A stretch of DNA of 64,000 nucleotides from Chamaea fasciata. Lineage: Eukaryota; Chordata; Aves; Passeriformes; Sylviidae. The stretch is from positions 68,608,093-68,672,092 of the forward strand of contig JARCOQ010000006.1 of assembly GCA_029207755.1 (NCBI GenBank), given 5' to 3'. Below the pieces are notes generated by a model. The model did not search any database. It worked only from the letters and a program-made list of their open reading frames with translations, and was not told where the DNA came from. Below are positions 1-14,400 of this stretch, piece after piece; position 1 is the stretch's first letter, and each line of letters begins with the position of its first letter. The position numbers were made by a program, and so were the translations under genes.

Positions 1-3000
1 AGTTGGACGCACTCATTAAATTTGATCCAGCCAGGTCAGAACCTGGAGTCCCTTGCACAAAATGAACAGTTCCATATCTTTATTTTACTGAGAGACCTTG
101 TCTAAAAACCATCATCTGCAAATGGTAATTTTTCTCCACCTTTCATAAATACCAGCAATAGTGCAGCCCTCTCTCCCCCTCTCTTTTTCTTATTCAGGAT
201 ATCAGGCAGATAAGAGTTATCAGTAAAGGTCATCCTCAATTTCTGTACAGAAATGATCTGTCTCCGGTATGTAATAAACATTTATCCATGCCTTTATTAG
301 CTATATTGGATCTGACAGTTCTGTTAAACCATTTTCTTTCATTTTGCTAGGTCATGACGGTTAATGCTGCTAAAAAATCTCATCACTGCTTTTGATCACT
401 GTATTGTCTTCCCAGCGTTAGCAGGATTTTGTAAAGGTAAGCACTGGCTGGAATGACCTATTAAAGTTACAGCCCGTTGAGCTCCTGGCTTTTTTCTCCC
501 CACAATAAAAAGCGAAGGAGTGCAAAGCATAAATTCTACTCTCGGGGTTATATTTAGTTGGGCAGCTGACATTTAGGAGAGCAGCCACTTCAAGCCCACT
601 TTGCATCGGTTTCGCTCCATCTTTTTCACATCCTCGAGTGTTTGAAATGGTGCTGGAAGCCACAGCACAATTAGTGGGACCAGGAGGTAATGTCCCAGTT
701 AACCCCCACCATGCCAGCAGCATGTTAGGCAGCTGCTCAGAAAGCAGAGGCTCAGCATAAAGCCACAGGAAATACCAGAGTATGAAGATCCTGCTGAGCC
801 TTCCCAGAACTGGGATCTGCAAAGGCAGCAACAGAAATTCAGCTACTTCTTGTGTACCTGGGCAAGACACATGGTCAATGCAAGTCTGCCAGCCTCTGGA
901 GGAAATTCAGTGTGAGTTTAACCTGCTGCTCCATGCAGTAAGCAAAGGGCCCCTTAGTTTGCTGTCCTGCCAAGCACAGTAGCCAGAAACAACAGGTTCA
1001 CAAGGTACAGGTATCCCTTGTGGTGGCTGGCAACAGAAACCTGTCCTCAGAAGGAGACTGCATTGAGTTGTGAACAGCTTACACACAGTTACAAAGCCCA
1101 AAAGACCACTCTACTGGGGGCAGAACAGGGAAATATGGGGATACTGCAGCCACAGTGACTGCACTGGAGCTACCTTAAACATCTATAGCTAAAAACTACC
1201 TTCTGCCTGCAGCCCTGTTTTTAGCCTGTAACAAGGGCTTGAGATCAGTGGTACAAAAGAGCATATCATCTCTTTCTGTAAGCAATATATGGCTTTTCAA
1301 TTTCCTCAAGCAGCCCCTTGTTTGGCAGCAACAACCCAGGCTGTTCTATTCTCTTCTCCAGCTGTACCCAGCTGTAGCTTCCCCAGCTTCCAAAGGAAAA
1401 TGGGAATGGATGACTGCAGCAACTCACAAGAACAATAGCAAAATATTTTCCCAGTCTCCACAACAACTGGCATATCAAAGAGACAAATCTCCCTGACTGC
1501 TTCTCCCCACGCTCTCCATCTCCCTGTGTCCTGCCAGTCTGTGTTCCCCACTGTCTGTGTGGTATGTACCTGTGGCAGCAGCAGACCTCCTACCTTCCGG
1601 ATAGAAATGACTGCCAACTTGTATACACAGGGGCTGGTATCCCTGCTGCCCAGACCCTGGTCAGCCCCAGGGAAATGCAGGAATTCCCGTCCCTAGTTTT
1701 CCTCTTGCCAAAAATACTGCAACTTCCAAAAAAGGGAAGACCAAGGGTGTTAACCCTGTCGCCCCAGATGGCTCAACCCAAACTCTGTTCCCAGTACCCA
1801 TGTTCCAAGGGAGAGGCCTCTCTTCCTTGTTCCTGGGTGGCCACCAATGTCAGCAGCTTCCTGTGATAATTCATGACTAGGCATGGCCAGTGGCAAGGGC
1901 TCGGCAGCAGGGACTGCTCAGACTGCATTATCCTTCTCTCCAGCCCAAGCAGGAAGGACAAACAATAGACACACAGGCCCAGAGATGCACTCTGACCCTG
2001 ATGCCTCAGACCACCAGGCTGCTAAACAAGGGGTGGGACCCCCATGGTCATGGGAATCTCCAGCCTGTGTTTAAAATTAGCACTGTTTGTTTGTGAGCTT
2101 GGCCAAAGCTGGCTCTAACACCTCCAGGTGTTCAACTCTCTGCAAGATATTCTCACTCTGGATACAGACACGTGAGCACAAAGAGAGGAAGAGATAATGC
2201 CTCCATATGGCTTTTGGATGAGCAGCCACTGCTTGTGATTTTTCATGTATAGCTTTAGTTTAGCTGGTAAACCAAAATTTGCTACTGAGCCATTTCATAC
2301 TACAAACAGGCAAATCTGTGCCTTATTAAAGACAGCAGCTTAGTCCTAGAGCTCTGTTTTCTGTGTTCTGCTTAAACACAGCAGAGTGCTTTCTGTTGGC
2401 TGGGAGCAGCTCACATGCTCCAGAGAATTCATGCTCAGCAGCCAGCTTTGACCAGTTCACCTTGTACAGCTCCTCCTCTACACATCCCAACAGGACTTGG
2501 AGGGGGTTATGTAACAACTGGTTTGGAAGGGCCAGTCTTCCAGGAAGATGGCAGTCCTGACTTCTCTATGATCAAGCAGATTTGTGCAAAGAAATGAGAA
2601 TACCTCATGGACCAATTTGCCAAGTTATTTGTCTTTATAGTGAGATATGTAACATACCCTGCTATATGCTGATGGATTGGAGAACAAACACCGTGCTAAA
2701 AATTAAAATCCATACCCAGATAATGCAGCTGGTAGTTAATGACTACGGTATGTGACACTTTATATCCACCGAATCGACACTGAGCTGATTTGCCTTCCTT
2801 GGTTTCTGCTAAGCAGGTTGGCAAAGAAGGAGAGTGGTTGATCTACTAACGTATTTAACACAAAGAAGGAGAGTGGTTGATCTACTAACATATTTAACAC
2901 AACCTTGAACTAAATTACAATCAAAAGCCAGAAGCCTGCCTCATTTTAGTAGTTAAATCATTTATTTCTAGGACAAAAAAATAAAAACATAACCACCAAG

Positions 3001-4257
3001 CCTGCCCTGAAGTCATTACCAGCATGATCTTCTATTTGAAGTCTTGCAAATGCTCAAGGAATGGCCCCTGTGATTTGGCCAAAGCAAACCAGGCACTCAG
3101 TAGCTCTACACAGGGCAGAGGAAATGCAGATCCCAGTATGAGAAGATTAAATTATTATGGCTTTTGCAACAGGGGGGGCACAACTGTGAGTAGCCCCCTT
3201 CCTCTGCTGACTAGGCTGTGCTCCTCCCTGCCGTGAGCACTCACTGTCATACCTAATATTGGCAGGCTTTGATAATAATAACATTGTCAAGATAATAGCA
3301 GGGAAGTTTCAGTAGAAACTTCATATTCAAGAGCCAGCTGTGCACAGCCCCAGTTGCTTTTTCGAAAAAGATGCCTTCAAAAAGCAAAATTCAGCCTAGT
3401 TTCTGAGGAAAAAAAAAAAATCCCTCCCCAAAAGAAAAAGAAAGGAAAGGAGGTTATTGGACAAGAGAGGAATGATTACGAGTTTAAATTTCTCAAAGTT
3501 CTCAAAGGCATTTTGGTCACTGCAAGCAAATAACATTGCAAACACAGAAGCAGGCCTTAAATCAGAGAATAATTACCTTTGTGAGGTTTACTGATTGCTC
3601 TGATCGAGCTAGAAGAGTTTGGGAGCTTTTCTTCCTCATCCACCTTCTTACATGATATAACCATTCAACAGCTCAAATGAGGTGGGACATAATGTGATTT
3701 TTGGCAAGAATGGTGCTATTGCTGAAGTCAAAAAACTGTGTTTCTTGGGGTTCTGGTAAACTTGCTCCTTTGTCCTCACAAAATAATGGCTTAACAAATG
3801 AAAGGAGAATGAAAAAGTCTGCTCCCTCTCCTCTTTGTCCTTTCTTCCTATTTCAGACTGTGTCATCCTGAGTTACTCAGGCTGAAGGCTTCAGAACTCT
3901 TGCAAAAAAGCCCAGTAAGGTGAATGTCACACACTGAGCCCCCAGGGCACTAGAAGTTCACCCTCTCCTTCGCTGACGGCACCCCAGCAGCCCACAGCCA
4001 CCGAAGGGTAGTGAGCTATGGCAGTCAGGCAGTCTTCACCTGCTTCTTCTGTGCTTTTTGCTCACCTTGGCCTCATTCTACACTTTAAAAAGTTCTCTTT
4101 TTAAAGTAATCTGAATTCAAGTAGTTTCTCCAGTGCTTTACACACCTCTCCAAAAACGCTGAGATGCAAAAACTATGTATTTGCTTCTACATTCAGGGAC
4201 TTTTGGTCAACGGACTTTACTGAGCTGTGCTGGTCTGTAACTTCAGTCCCAAAATGC

Positions 4258-4263
<6 letters not shown>
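1..4263. other. intergenic, no gene seen
   Basis: Open frames here are at most 150 codons, overlap on both strands and show no recognisable domain or splice-consistent continuation, so I treat them as chance. The stretch is mixed-composition unique-looking DNA. The only local structure I can point to is the 39-bp tandem duplication at 2822-2899 (listed separately) and short A-rich runs near 3408-3440. Confidence 0.6.
2822..2899. repeat. 39-bp tandem duplication, two copies
   Basis: Copy 1 is 2822-2860 and copy 2 is 2861-2899. Both begin caaagaaggagagtggttga and end tatttaaca. The only difference I see is an acgt to acat change, a CpG-to-CpA transition, so the duplication is recent or is kept homogeneous. 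Confidence 0.9.

Positions 4264-4311
<48 letters not shown>
4264..4311. repeat. (GA)n microsatellite
   Basis: About 48 bp of almost pure GA dinucleotide repeat with one AAA interruption near 4288-4291. Such tracts are usually length-polymorphic. Confidence 0.95.
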
Positions 4312-7300
4312 GATCAGAGTCAAAACCACTTGAAGAAAAGCTAACCTTCACTCTCTTTTGCTGACACCTCTGAAATTCTTACAGGTCTTTATAAAGTCCT
4401 TTAGCATAACTCATCTCACAGAGTGCAAGTTACAGCCCAAAAGGCAGGTGGTGGGGGGGAGTCCCACAATATTTTACATGACTTGTCCTGAGCAGGGTTT
4501 ATATGTTCCTGGGCCCTTGCAGGAGTCAGAATCAGGTAGTAGAGGCACAGACACCTACCTGTGCTTCCCACAAACTGGGGATGTGTCTCTTCACTGGCTG
4601 GTGTCCTGTAGAGTAATATATACAGCAGGAGTGACATGAGCATAGCGTGAAATGCCTTCCCTGACTCTCATTTGCAGTGCATTGCTGTGCAAGCAGGGAC
4701 CAGCACAGAAGATGCAGCGCAGAACAAAACCCCATAGGACTGAGCTGGAGCCTCAGGCCAGAACCACTGGAAAGAACATTTCTTGAAGGTGGGAAGCTAC
4801 TGAGGGAATAACAATCTCTAAAAGAAATCAACAATGAGCAGAGATGGTAGCTAACTGGATATGCTCAGGAGACATAAATACCGAAATAAGAATGGCAAGT
4901 CCTTCCCTTGCTTCTGGTGGTACTGCCTTCTTTGGAGGGGTTTGAAAAGCAGATCACAATGGTAACAATCCATCATTTCCTCCCATGGACCAATCCAAAT
5001 AATGGTGTCCCACCACCACCTCCCTATCAGGAGATTTAAAGACAACAAAACATATATCAAATGTTTTCAAGTACTAACTCCAGCAGGGTAAAGACAGAAA
5101 TATATATATATTACAAGTAAAATATGTTTCAGCCCCAAAAGCACCAACCCCAGGCAATGGGTTTACCTGCACACTCAGCTCTTTCTGCCTTTGGCACTCC
5201 CATGCCCTGGACAGCCAGTCTCCCATAGGAGGCTGAGGAAGAGGCTGCCTCAACCCCCAGTACTGGGGGAAGCACTCTCAGCTCAAGTCAAGAGAGTAGA
5301 AAGAGCCTGAAATCCCTGACAACTTTATTTTCTTCCCTCTCTCACCAGGCTCTGCTCCTGTGTTTCAGTTCAGACTTCCTGCTGTGTCACTCGCCCTTCA
5401 GGACTAACAAGTGGACATCATGATGCCTCGTGGAAAGAATGGTATCAGCAGAGCATAAGGAAGAAATCCAAGGGATAGACAGCAAGGAATAAACTCCAAT
5501 GTTTTAGTCCAAAACATAGGAATCCTTATACAGCACATAGGTATTGAGGGGTTTCCTGGTTTTTTTCTGTGTGTTGGACAAGCAAGGGAGTAGGCATTTT
5601 GCTGGGAGCTGCTGAGTGTGGAGGGGCAACTTCAGGATTCCTGCCCACAGCCCAAGTGTATCCCCAAGCTGGCTGCTCTCTCCTTTGAGAGGGGCACTGT
5701 GGGACAGGCAGGAGAGGGGGAAGGAGGGAGGCTTTTCTTTACACTTGTGCTGTGCTGAATGTGGACCATCTGTGCCCCCAGCTGGAGTGCTGGAGATGGT
5801 CTGGCACTTGAACCACACCATATTTACAGATCTAAACACAAATGGCTACTGCCTGATTGTTTCATGATTCATTAGTCAGACAAGCTCTCCTTTCCCGCCA
5901 GCACAGCTGTTACAGAGTAAACCTTTGTCACTTAATAGGCCTGATTATTACTTTCCATCAAAGGTATTGATCTGTGTCATCTCTACTTAAGGGAAAAAGG
6001 GAGAAGCGAAAAGGGGACCAAAATGTGTCAGGAAAACAAGAAAGGGGGAAAAAAAAATCCAAAATAATGACATTTGTGTGGTGAGTAGGGGCAACGGTCA
6101 ATGTGTTTCATCTTTCCTGCCTGTACTGTATTCGTGTATTCATTTGCCACGGTGCTGAGGTTACTCATGGAGATGAAATGTCTCACATGATGTGGCACTC
6201 CTTGCGCCGCACCAGACTGCTGCAGTCACACAATATGGCCATGCATATAATTGGTCAGCCAAAGACACAACGTGAATTAACAAACAGTATTTAAAAAAAA
6301 AAATAGAAATCAATTAAGACAAGCAGCAAAAGGTAAAAATACAGGTTCATCTCCAAATGGCACTGCAGAGATTGATGGCAAGACTTGGGTGAGCAGCCCC
6401 AGGACTGAGGCCTCGGCCTCCCTGGTTGGTGCTGCTCCCCCAATTTACACCCGAGGAGAAGCTGGTCCTTTTTGTTCAGCACATGGGCTCGGGTAGGATG
6501 TGGCTGTTACATCATTGCCATGCAGTGTTTTATCACAGCTTGAGAGCTCCTCATTGCTCCGCAGCCACCTGCCAAGCTGCCATTGCAGCAATGCAGGGTT
6601 ATTGTGCATTCACTCGCTCCACTGGCAGGAGGAGGTTTGCATCAGCCACACTGGGAGTTTCATGGACCCTCTGACTCCCAGCACTGTTACCAGCAGCATT
6701 TTTGCTTCCTGCTGCACCTAGTGTGCCAGCAACTGAACAGGCAGTTCAGAGGCACAGATGTGGCAGTGGGGAGTGAGTAAGATCTCCAGCAAAGAGTTCC
6801 GCTCTCCATTTTCCTTGAATTTAAGGGATCATCCCTCCTGAAGCCAATTCCCAAAGCCTTCAGCCAGTCCTCTTTCAGACCAGGGGAAGGTCTGGCAGGT
6901 GTGGGACAGAAAAGGAGTACAGTGAAGACTGCTTGGCTTGCACCCACAGCACCACAACAGCGTCACAACTGGGATCACACAGAAGTAAAAGCAATAAATG
7001 TGTCTTCAGAGCCAAACATGACATACAAAACCAGTGCAGATGTTTTGAGTTCTGTATCCAGTTCTCTCTCCCAGTTTGGGAACAGTTTCGGAGCAACCCC
7101 AAAATTACCATTGCTCAGCTATCCCAGAACATGTTTCTGGATGAAAACCACCACCTTTGTTCCAAATCTCAATAGCTGTAGGACAGGGCAAGGAATCATC
7201 TTGCAAATTTTTCTGGAACCGAGAACCAAACACATTCCTATGCAGTACAGTAAGGTCTTTTCCTCCCCCATCACCTCTCAGGAACAGTCTAGAAGTACAA

Positions 7301-8362
7301 GGAGCTTGTCCTCAACCCCAAACTGTGTTTTCCAGGCAAAGAGGTCAGCAGGATGTCACACAGGGAAGACCAGTCACTAGAGGCAAAGCACTGGTGAGAG
7401 AATGAAGGAGAAGGAGTGGGAATGCACATCATTGATATGGAGATCTGCTCAGGACACATGGTTTCCCCTGAGGTCAGCCTGCCTTGGGGCCATACCTGCC
7501 TGTCCAGCCAAGGACAAACACTGTCCTAGCATGTCAATGGACAGGGAAGCCATCCACACTGTCAGGAGAGGAGGATACAGGCACGTGTGCACCTCTGACA
7601 TACTGCAGAATGGAACATTCTCTTCCCATCCCTCACTCCCCCATCCCAAGGCACCCAGATTTTAGCCACATGGAAAGAGAATTCAGAAGGCTGCAGCACG
7701 TGACACCAAGCGAGAGTCATGGCACACACAATCCTTGGAAAGAGTTGCTTGGCAATCCTGCGTGAGTTGCGCTTCCCGCCAGGGGCCCGGCACTGTGAAG
7801 GTGCCAAAAAATCAGCCGTTCAGCCAGCAGGCACAGCAGCAGCCACGGACACAGAGGAGCAGAAGGGAGCCGTCAGACCCTGGAGACATGCTTGTTCTCT
7901 TCTCCTCTCACACTACAACAAGGAGCAGGGGGCTGGGGGAGTGAGGAAGCAGCGAGATGCTGGAAATGTTAGCTTAACCCATTTATCTTTCCAGTGCATC
8001 AAAAAAGAAAACTGCTTAGTCAGTGCCTAAAGAGAGACCCAAACCAACAAACTGAGATGATACCTTGGAGCTCAGGTTATGAGCAAAAACCTTTCCACTT
8101 AAGAGCTGCCTTGCCATGGCAAAAGGTGCCCTTTTGTCTCCGAGGCATTCAGAAGGAAGCTGAGTAAAACCATCAGGAACATGCTGTTGGGAACAATCCT
8201 GCAGCAAACAGGTCCTCATCATTGTCAACACTTTGTTTCCTTCCTTTGGATACCATTTTTGAGTCTGGTAGTTGGTGACAAGACTAGAGCAAGGAGCCAG
8301 CAAGGGAGATGAAAGACATAAAAGACCCAAAACCAAAAAAAACCCAGCCAAAAAAAACCCCA
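4312..8362. other. intergenic, no gene seen
   Basis: No supported gene. The segment about 5860-5990 is AT-rich and holds several TCF/SOX-like and homeobox-like words (catcaaagg, cctttgtc, cattag), which may mark a regulatory element, but this is weak evidence without alignment. The remainder looks unremarkable. Confidence 0.55.
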
Positions 8363-8402
8363 GCCAACCAACCAACCAACCAACCAACCAACCAACCAAC
8401 CC
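8363..8402. repeat. (CCAA)n microsatellite
   Basis: About ten consecutive CCAA tetramers. Translated on the - strand they give the GWLV repeats that inflate a spurious open frame over 8016-8411. Confidence 0.95.
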
Positions 8403-11400
8403 TCCAGTCAAGTTGCTCTTAAAGCCTTAGATTTCCAAAATCAGTCCTTTCTGGGACTTGCTGAGAGCAGAGGTTTATTAGCGATTTTTCTTTTGTCCTC
8501 ACTGATGCAAATAAGGAGCAATCATACATGAGCCCCACATCACACCAGTTGTCAGTGCACCCCAGTAAGACCCTGCAGAGACCCTGCAGCATTACCAGCA
8601 ACATCTCCTCAACTTGACCGCAAAATTCAGACAGTAACTTCTTCCTGGAATACATCACAGACTACACCCCAACACCCAGCATTATGGATCCTTCTTCTTA
8701 AGTCAACAGGCACTGCTGGCTGGGGTGGATTTTCCACCAGCTTCAAACACTGATGTTCTCCCTTCCCTGATGTTCAAACAACCCCCATGGACATCTTTTG
8801 CAGGCACCAGGGGCCTAAGGGCTGATGACACAAGCATGACTTACCTGCCATAAGCATGGCTCTGACTTCTCTGCAAAAGGCAGCAGCAACAGCTGGCCAA
8901 ATTCATCCCCAGATTTTCCATATAAATATCTACATTGCTGCTGGCAAAAGTTGCAGCAGGGCTTAGTCAGGTTCACTCTGTGAACCTGGTGAAGTACTGC
9001 CCCTTGCAACTGAATTGTGTCATCAGCCCAGGATGCCTTCCCTGGGAGGGGAGGGAGGAAAGGGAAAAAGAAAAAAGGGAAAGCTTCAGGTCAAACGAGT
9101 GATTACAGCTTTGAGTTACAGGGGGTTATTGATTTTTCATTAAACACCATGTACTCCTGTAAAGCAGAAAAAAAGTAATTCATTGATCCGAGCTGTGGGC
9201 CATGTTCACTTATTGGCTTCCTGCCACTTCCCATTATTCCCAGTTCTAAATGTATACTGAGGTCGGTTCATTCTCATCATTGCCTCCTGTCGCCAGAAAT
9301 GTCTCTCAGTAACTATTCATTTAATCACCCCTTTCTTACAATGATAATGAGTGATAATGTCCAGCATTATGGCAGATTCACGAATAATATTTGATGTATT
9401 CTGGCATTGCATTCCAGAATGCTCCACTTAAGGGTCTGTCAGTGTCTCCATTACAAAGCCCCAAGGCCTTGAACTTTATAAATCACTCTTCAAAATTTGC
9501 TGCTGGCAGAAGTAAAAAGCAGAGGATGTGTTGGTTCTGGAGAGAATATTGCTGGAACTGCAGTTCTCATAGTCTTTTTGGCCACAGTTTAGCTGCAGTG
9601 AATGAAAGCTGGAAAGGGGAGATAAAAGGGGGAGAAAGAAGAGGAACTTGGCCAGCTCAAGCTGCTTTTTCCAGTGGATTAAAATGCCATCATTTCACAA
9701 GCAGGATGATCTCGCTGTTCCGTTGGACGGTAATTCAGGGACAGGCACGCTCCTCCTACAGCTGATACCCAGGCAGCTCTGCCTTACTGAGAGTGACACT
9801 GGAAATCTGAGAATGCTCTGAAGCATTTGCCTTGTGTTTGATAACTTGCACTTTGAGAGTGCTGCCAGTGTAGGGCCAAAGGCTGAAACCCTCAGAGTTT
9901 AGTAGTACCTGCTCAGGTAAAACCTCAGCCTGGGAACAGTGGCGGGTACAGCTTTAGTAAACAGTTTGTACCTGATTCCTGCCAAGAGATTTAGGGGGAA
10001 ACTCGTCAAATTTGGGATTTACATCCACATCTACTGGAAACCTTGCTGTTTACAGTGACAAGCATTCCACAGAGATGTCACTGGAACTGGATACCCTAAA
10101 AGTGACAGTAGGCTCTGAAGTGATCATTTCAAAATTTTGCACTGATGAAGATTTGCTGAGGTGAACAGTCATCAAGCAAGAGGAGGAAAAGTAGATATGG
10201 CAGGATCCAAAACTCTGCTATGATGAGAGAAGAGAACTGAGCAAATAGAAACTGCCTCCCTGCTGTCTCGAGCAGCACAGAACCAGGGCCGAAATACGTA
10301 ACTGTGACCAAAAAGACTATTTTTGAAAAAAATAGCCAGGTCATACTTTTCTAATACTTAAAAATTAAAATTTTTTGACACTAAGAAAAGAAAAAAAAAA
10401 GGAGAGAGAGTCAAAGAGAACAAGAAGCACAAAGGACTTTCAAGTGGCCATGCATTTTAGGCTAGTGTAGGACTTCTTACATTTTTTGATTTGTCCGAGT
10501 TTTCTAGAATTAAAAGACTCATTACAGGAGAAAATAGAGAAACAAAACAAATAACACCCAACCATAACATAGCATTACACTAATTCAGTAGAATTACTCT
10601 CATGTGGACCCTACTCCAGCACCTACACACTGCTGGCAGTGCCAATAAAGACTTTTCTCCGCCCCCACTTAGGGGTGCTCCAAGGAGTCTACTCTCTAAC
10701 TCTTACCAGGCTGGAAGAGCTTACAGACCACTCAACCCCTGCACAGGAGGTTATTGCTGCCACCAAACCTGCACATGTTGTTACATGCAGTCCTCTGCTG
10801 GTAAAACTTCAACTGTGTGCTTTTGTCACTTAGCCTGGAGGTGCCAGGGCCACCCTCCCCATGAGGGTTCCATCCCCACCATGACCATCACCAACAGCCA
10901 GTGCTGGCATGGACAAAACAGCCACAACAAGGGGCATCCACAGTGCCACCCAGCCCAGGAAAGCAGCTCTTGGGGACGGACTCCAAAGGGGCAGCTAGAG
11001 CAGGACTGAGGAGTGTCCCCTTGCCCACTCCAGGAGGAAGGGACCCCTTGGAATAAGCATCTACACCGGACACCTGAGGGAGTTCTCTGTTCCAGCAGCA
11101 GTCTCTGCGTGCCCCCAGCCCTGTTGGAAAGCAAGTTCCAGCTCCAGGCACAACAGCAATCATTCATTTGCTTCCCCACATTTTCTCGCATGAAGTGGCT
11201 TTTCCAATGTGTTCCGATACACTGCCTCCCCCTGAAGCCAACCTCCTGCCCAAGCTCTTCACAGTTTGTGGTGAAGTAGAGAATGAAGCCTGCTAATTCC
11301 TGCTTCCAAGTCCAGAGCCTGTTTGTGAGAGGTCAAGTGGGGCTCAGAAGGGCCATCTGGACAGAAAAGGAACAGCAAATTCCTACCAGGAACTTGCTTA

Positions 11401-14400
11401 TGTGCAACAGGGCTCTGCAGAGGGACAGGGAAGAAGGGTCCTATGCACAAGGCAGAGGTGGTGCTCACTGTAAATGAATTCTCGTGAAGAAAAGAGCTAA
11501 TAGGTAGGTAAGGTGTGGGAATAAGGTAGAGGACGATAGCAGGGACAGTAGTGATCAGCCTGAAGGCATCAGGTGTAGCCCAAAGGGAGCTCCCCATTCT
11601 CAGAGGATGCTGCAGGCATCCTAAATAATTCTTTTCTTACCAGACATATGAACAAAAGAGCAGCATGTCCACGTCAGGTAGTTATATGGCTCCTATTAAC
11701 AATAAGCACTTGGCAATCTCTGCTGTGTTTATCCTCACAACACCCTGACAAGGGAAGGAAAAACAGTCTTTGCAGATGGAGCAGGTTTGCCTGGATAGAT
11801 CTTGAACATGGCAGGGCAAAGCATGTGTGAAGCCAAAGAGAGCAGGACCCAGACTGTTTGAGACAGCCTCAGGGTATCACTTGGGAGTCAATGTACAAAT
11901 ACATCTGAGGATTTTGACCTACCTCAAGCTCACACCAGGGTGAGCTGCAGCAGGGTAGACTTACTTTCCATGTTCTCTGGGAAATGTTATGCTCATTCCG
12001 GCTAAGACAAATGCACCCACCACAGACAGGAGCATGTTGCACCTGCAGGGCATTCCTGCAGCCTCCCAAGAAGTTAGAGAGAGCTCAGAGCTGTTATTCT
12101 GGCTGCCCGAGCACTCCTCGTCTTCCAGAAAGCCCCACGCCTGTGGTAGCCAGGTCATTTAAAATTGATTGGTTGATGCTCTTACATATCACCCCAGGAA
12201 TGAAGCTCTTACTGGCAAGACCTGTTTACTCCTCTTAATATCCTCACCTTGTGCCAAATAAACGGCATTGATGTCACATCATTTGCAGAGGACAGAAAAC
12301 CCACAACCAACAGCCCTCTCTTGTGCCAGGACATACCACACATCCCGGGGTAATAAAGGCTTCATTTCATTCTTCAGCTCACCTGGGCTGAGGCTGGGAT
12401 TCAGCAACATACCCAGGCACAGCTCTGACTCCACCACAGCTCCCACCTAAGTCTTGCTATGAATGCTCCCAGATTTTACTCACATTTTTATCTCTAACAC
12501 TATTTAAAAACAGCGTTTAAAGGAAGGGAAAAGGAAAGGAAGGCTTAAAGGGAAAAGGAAGATAAAACCCATTCAGACTCTGTACTTTCCACTTCTCTGG
12601 TAACTTTTGCGCAGACCAGTCTGCTGTAATCAAATCTGAGAGAGCACTGACACATTTTAAGACAGTTCAGGTCCTGCAAGGATCATGAAAATAGGTTGCT
12701 TGTTGCAGAGGACAAAACATCTTACTTCAACTGCAACTTACAGCCCATCTTCAGAGCAGACCCCTCTCTGACTCTCACTCAGTGCTTCACCATCCGTCCA
12801 TGTGAAGGGTCTGTCAGAGCCCTCGAGGCTGCAGAGCATCATGAAATATGTGTGTGCTTTGTCAGAAGCATGGCCTAAACACTTACAGTGCTGTAAATAT
12901 AAACTCAACAGCTGCTGTGCCTTACAGTTCAAGGTAAGGCAGAATAGCTGACGTAAATTGTGCCAGTGTGCTATCGACATAAAACAACAGGGCATGATAC
13001 ATTACCATGAGCCCTGAGCACTTCACATCTGTCTTGACACCACTGTGGGTTTGACACCCGTCAGTTCAAAGGAGAAAACACAGCTTGCCAAAAGGAATCG
13101 TTCTGGCCCTGCATTAGGTTGCTCGCCCCACCACAGAGTAGGCAGACAGCACTCTTTGCTCAGGCAGCATTAAAGGATTTGGGGCATGACACACAGGCAA
13201 ATATGCTGATCTGTTCCATGGGAAACTACCTGCCAGGATGAGTCTCAGTCCAGCTGGGTGCCTATGCCAGCACATAACCTCAAGCACCCACTTGAAGAGA
13301 GCTGCTTGCAATTTCAATTTACGCACATACTTATGCTGTATTCATCCACCAGGACAGGCTAAACCAGCCTCTGCCAGCCCCTGCCTCGACACAGTGCTTC
13401 AAGCAGCCCGAATGGCATTCCTGGCCTGAGCCAGCCTGAGGCCCAATCTGCCCTGCACCACAAATCCCACCATGCCCATTACCCACTACCAACTGCACTG
13501 ATTTTAAAACCTGTCATCCCTGTCCCAAGGGAAGGCTGCTTACTTCTGAACAACAGAAGGCTTGGTTAGATTGCTACTGAAAGCTAGCAAATACATGGCA
13601 ATCACCAAACAGGGTACAGTCCTGAAGGCTCAATAGCAACTGGATACTAAAAATTGGGGATACAAGCCATCACCAATACCCACCTTCCTGAGCCAAGCCT
13701 TTCCTGATCTAAGCATGGCTTAGAAGGCAAGATAAACTTAAGTCACTCCTTAAATAAAGTCCTTCATCCTTAAAGACTTTTTATGGGCTCTGACCTGACA
13801 AAAACCCTTGTTTTTGGATGTTCCTCACACTTGAAAACCCCAAGACCTTTCCCCCATCCTGATGTGTCAAAAATCTTTTTGTTGAGGTTTAACTCAAGGT
13901 ACCTGTGTGATTCTGGTGACACCATTGATGGCATCCGCACACTAAGCAAGACGTTGCTGGAAAATCAGGGTGGGAGACAAGTGTGTGCTCAGATCTCCTT
14001 CCAAGACACACATGGGCAGAACATTTGCCTGTGCCTGGGACCTGGGAAGGACTTTAGGATCACTGGATTTGAAGGGATCCAATGAGACTGCACAGCTTCT
14101 TTGGGGTAAAGCTTTAGGGCTTTATGGGATGTCAGTCTAACCTGGTTCAGAGAGTTCAGGTGGTACAATAGCAAGGCACATCCTCACAGGCTGAGCCCCA
14201 AGCATGTTTCAAATCACAGTACAGCCTGGAACACACCTAAGTGCCCAGCTGAATCATGACAGAAATCATGAGAGCTCAAGGACAAGGTATGCCTATGGTC
14301 ACCACTCCTCTGTACTCATTCTGCAACAGCACCTCTATTTGGGACACCACAAACAGGGTTACTAATTTTCACAGATAATCGGAGTTGCCTTACTCAGGCT

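Noticed and set aside
418..870. 150-codon - strand frame
   Set aside because: No domain, no splice-consistent neighbours, and composition like translated noncoding DNA.
8016..8411. 131-codon - strand frame starting with repeated GWLV
   Set aside because: The repeats are the (CCAA)n microsatellite translated. The rest has no similarity.
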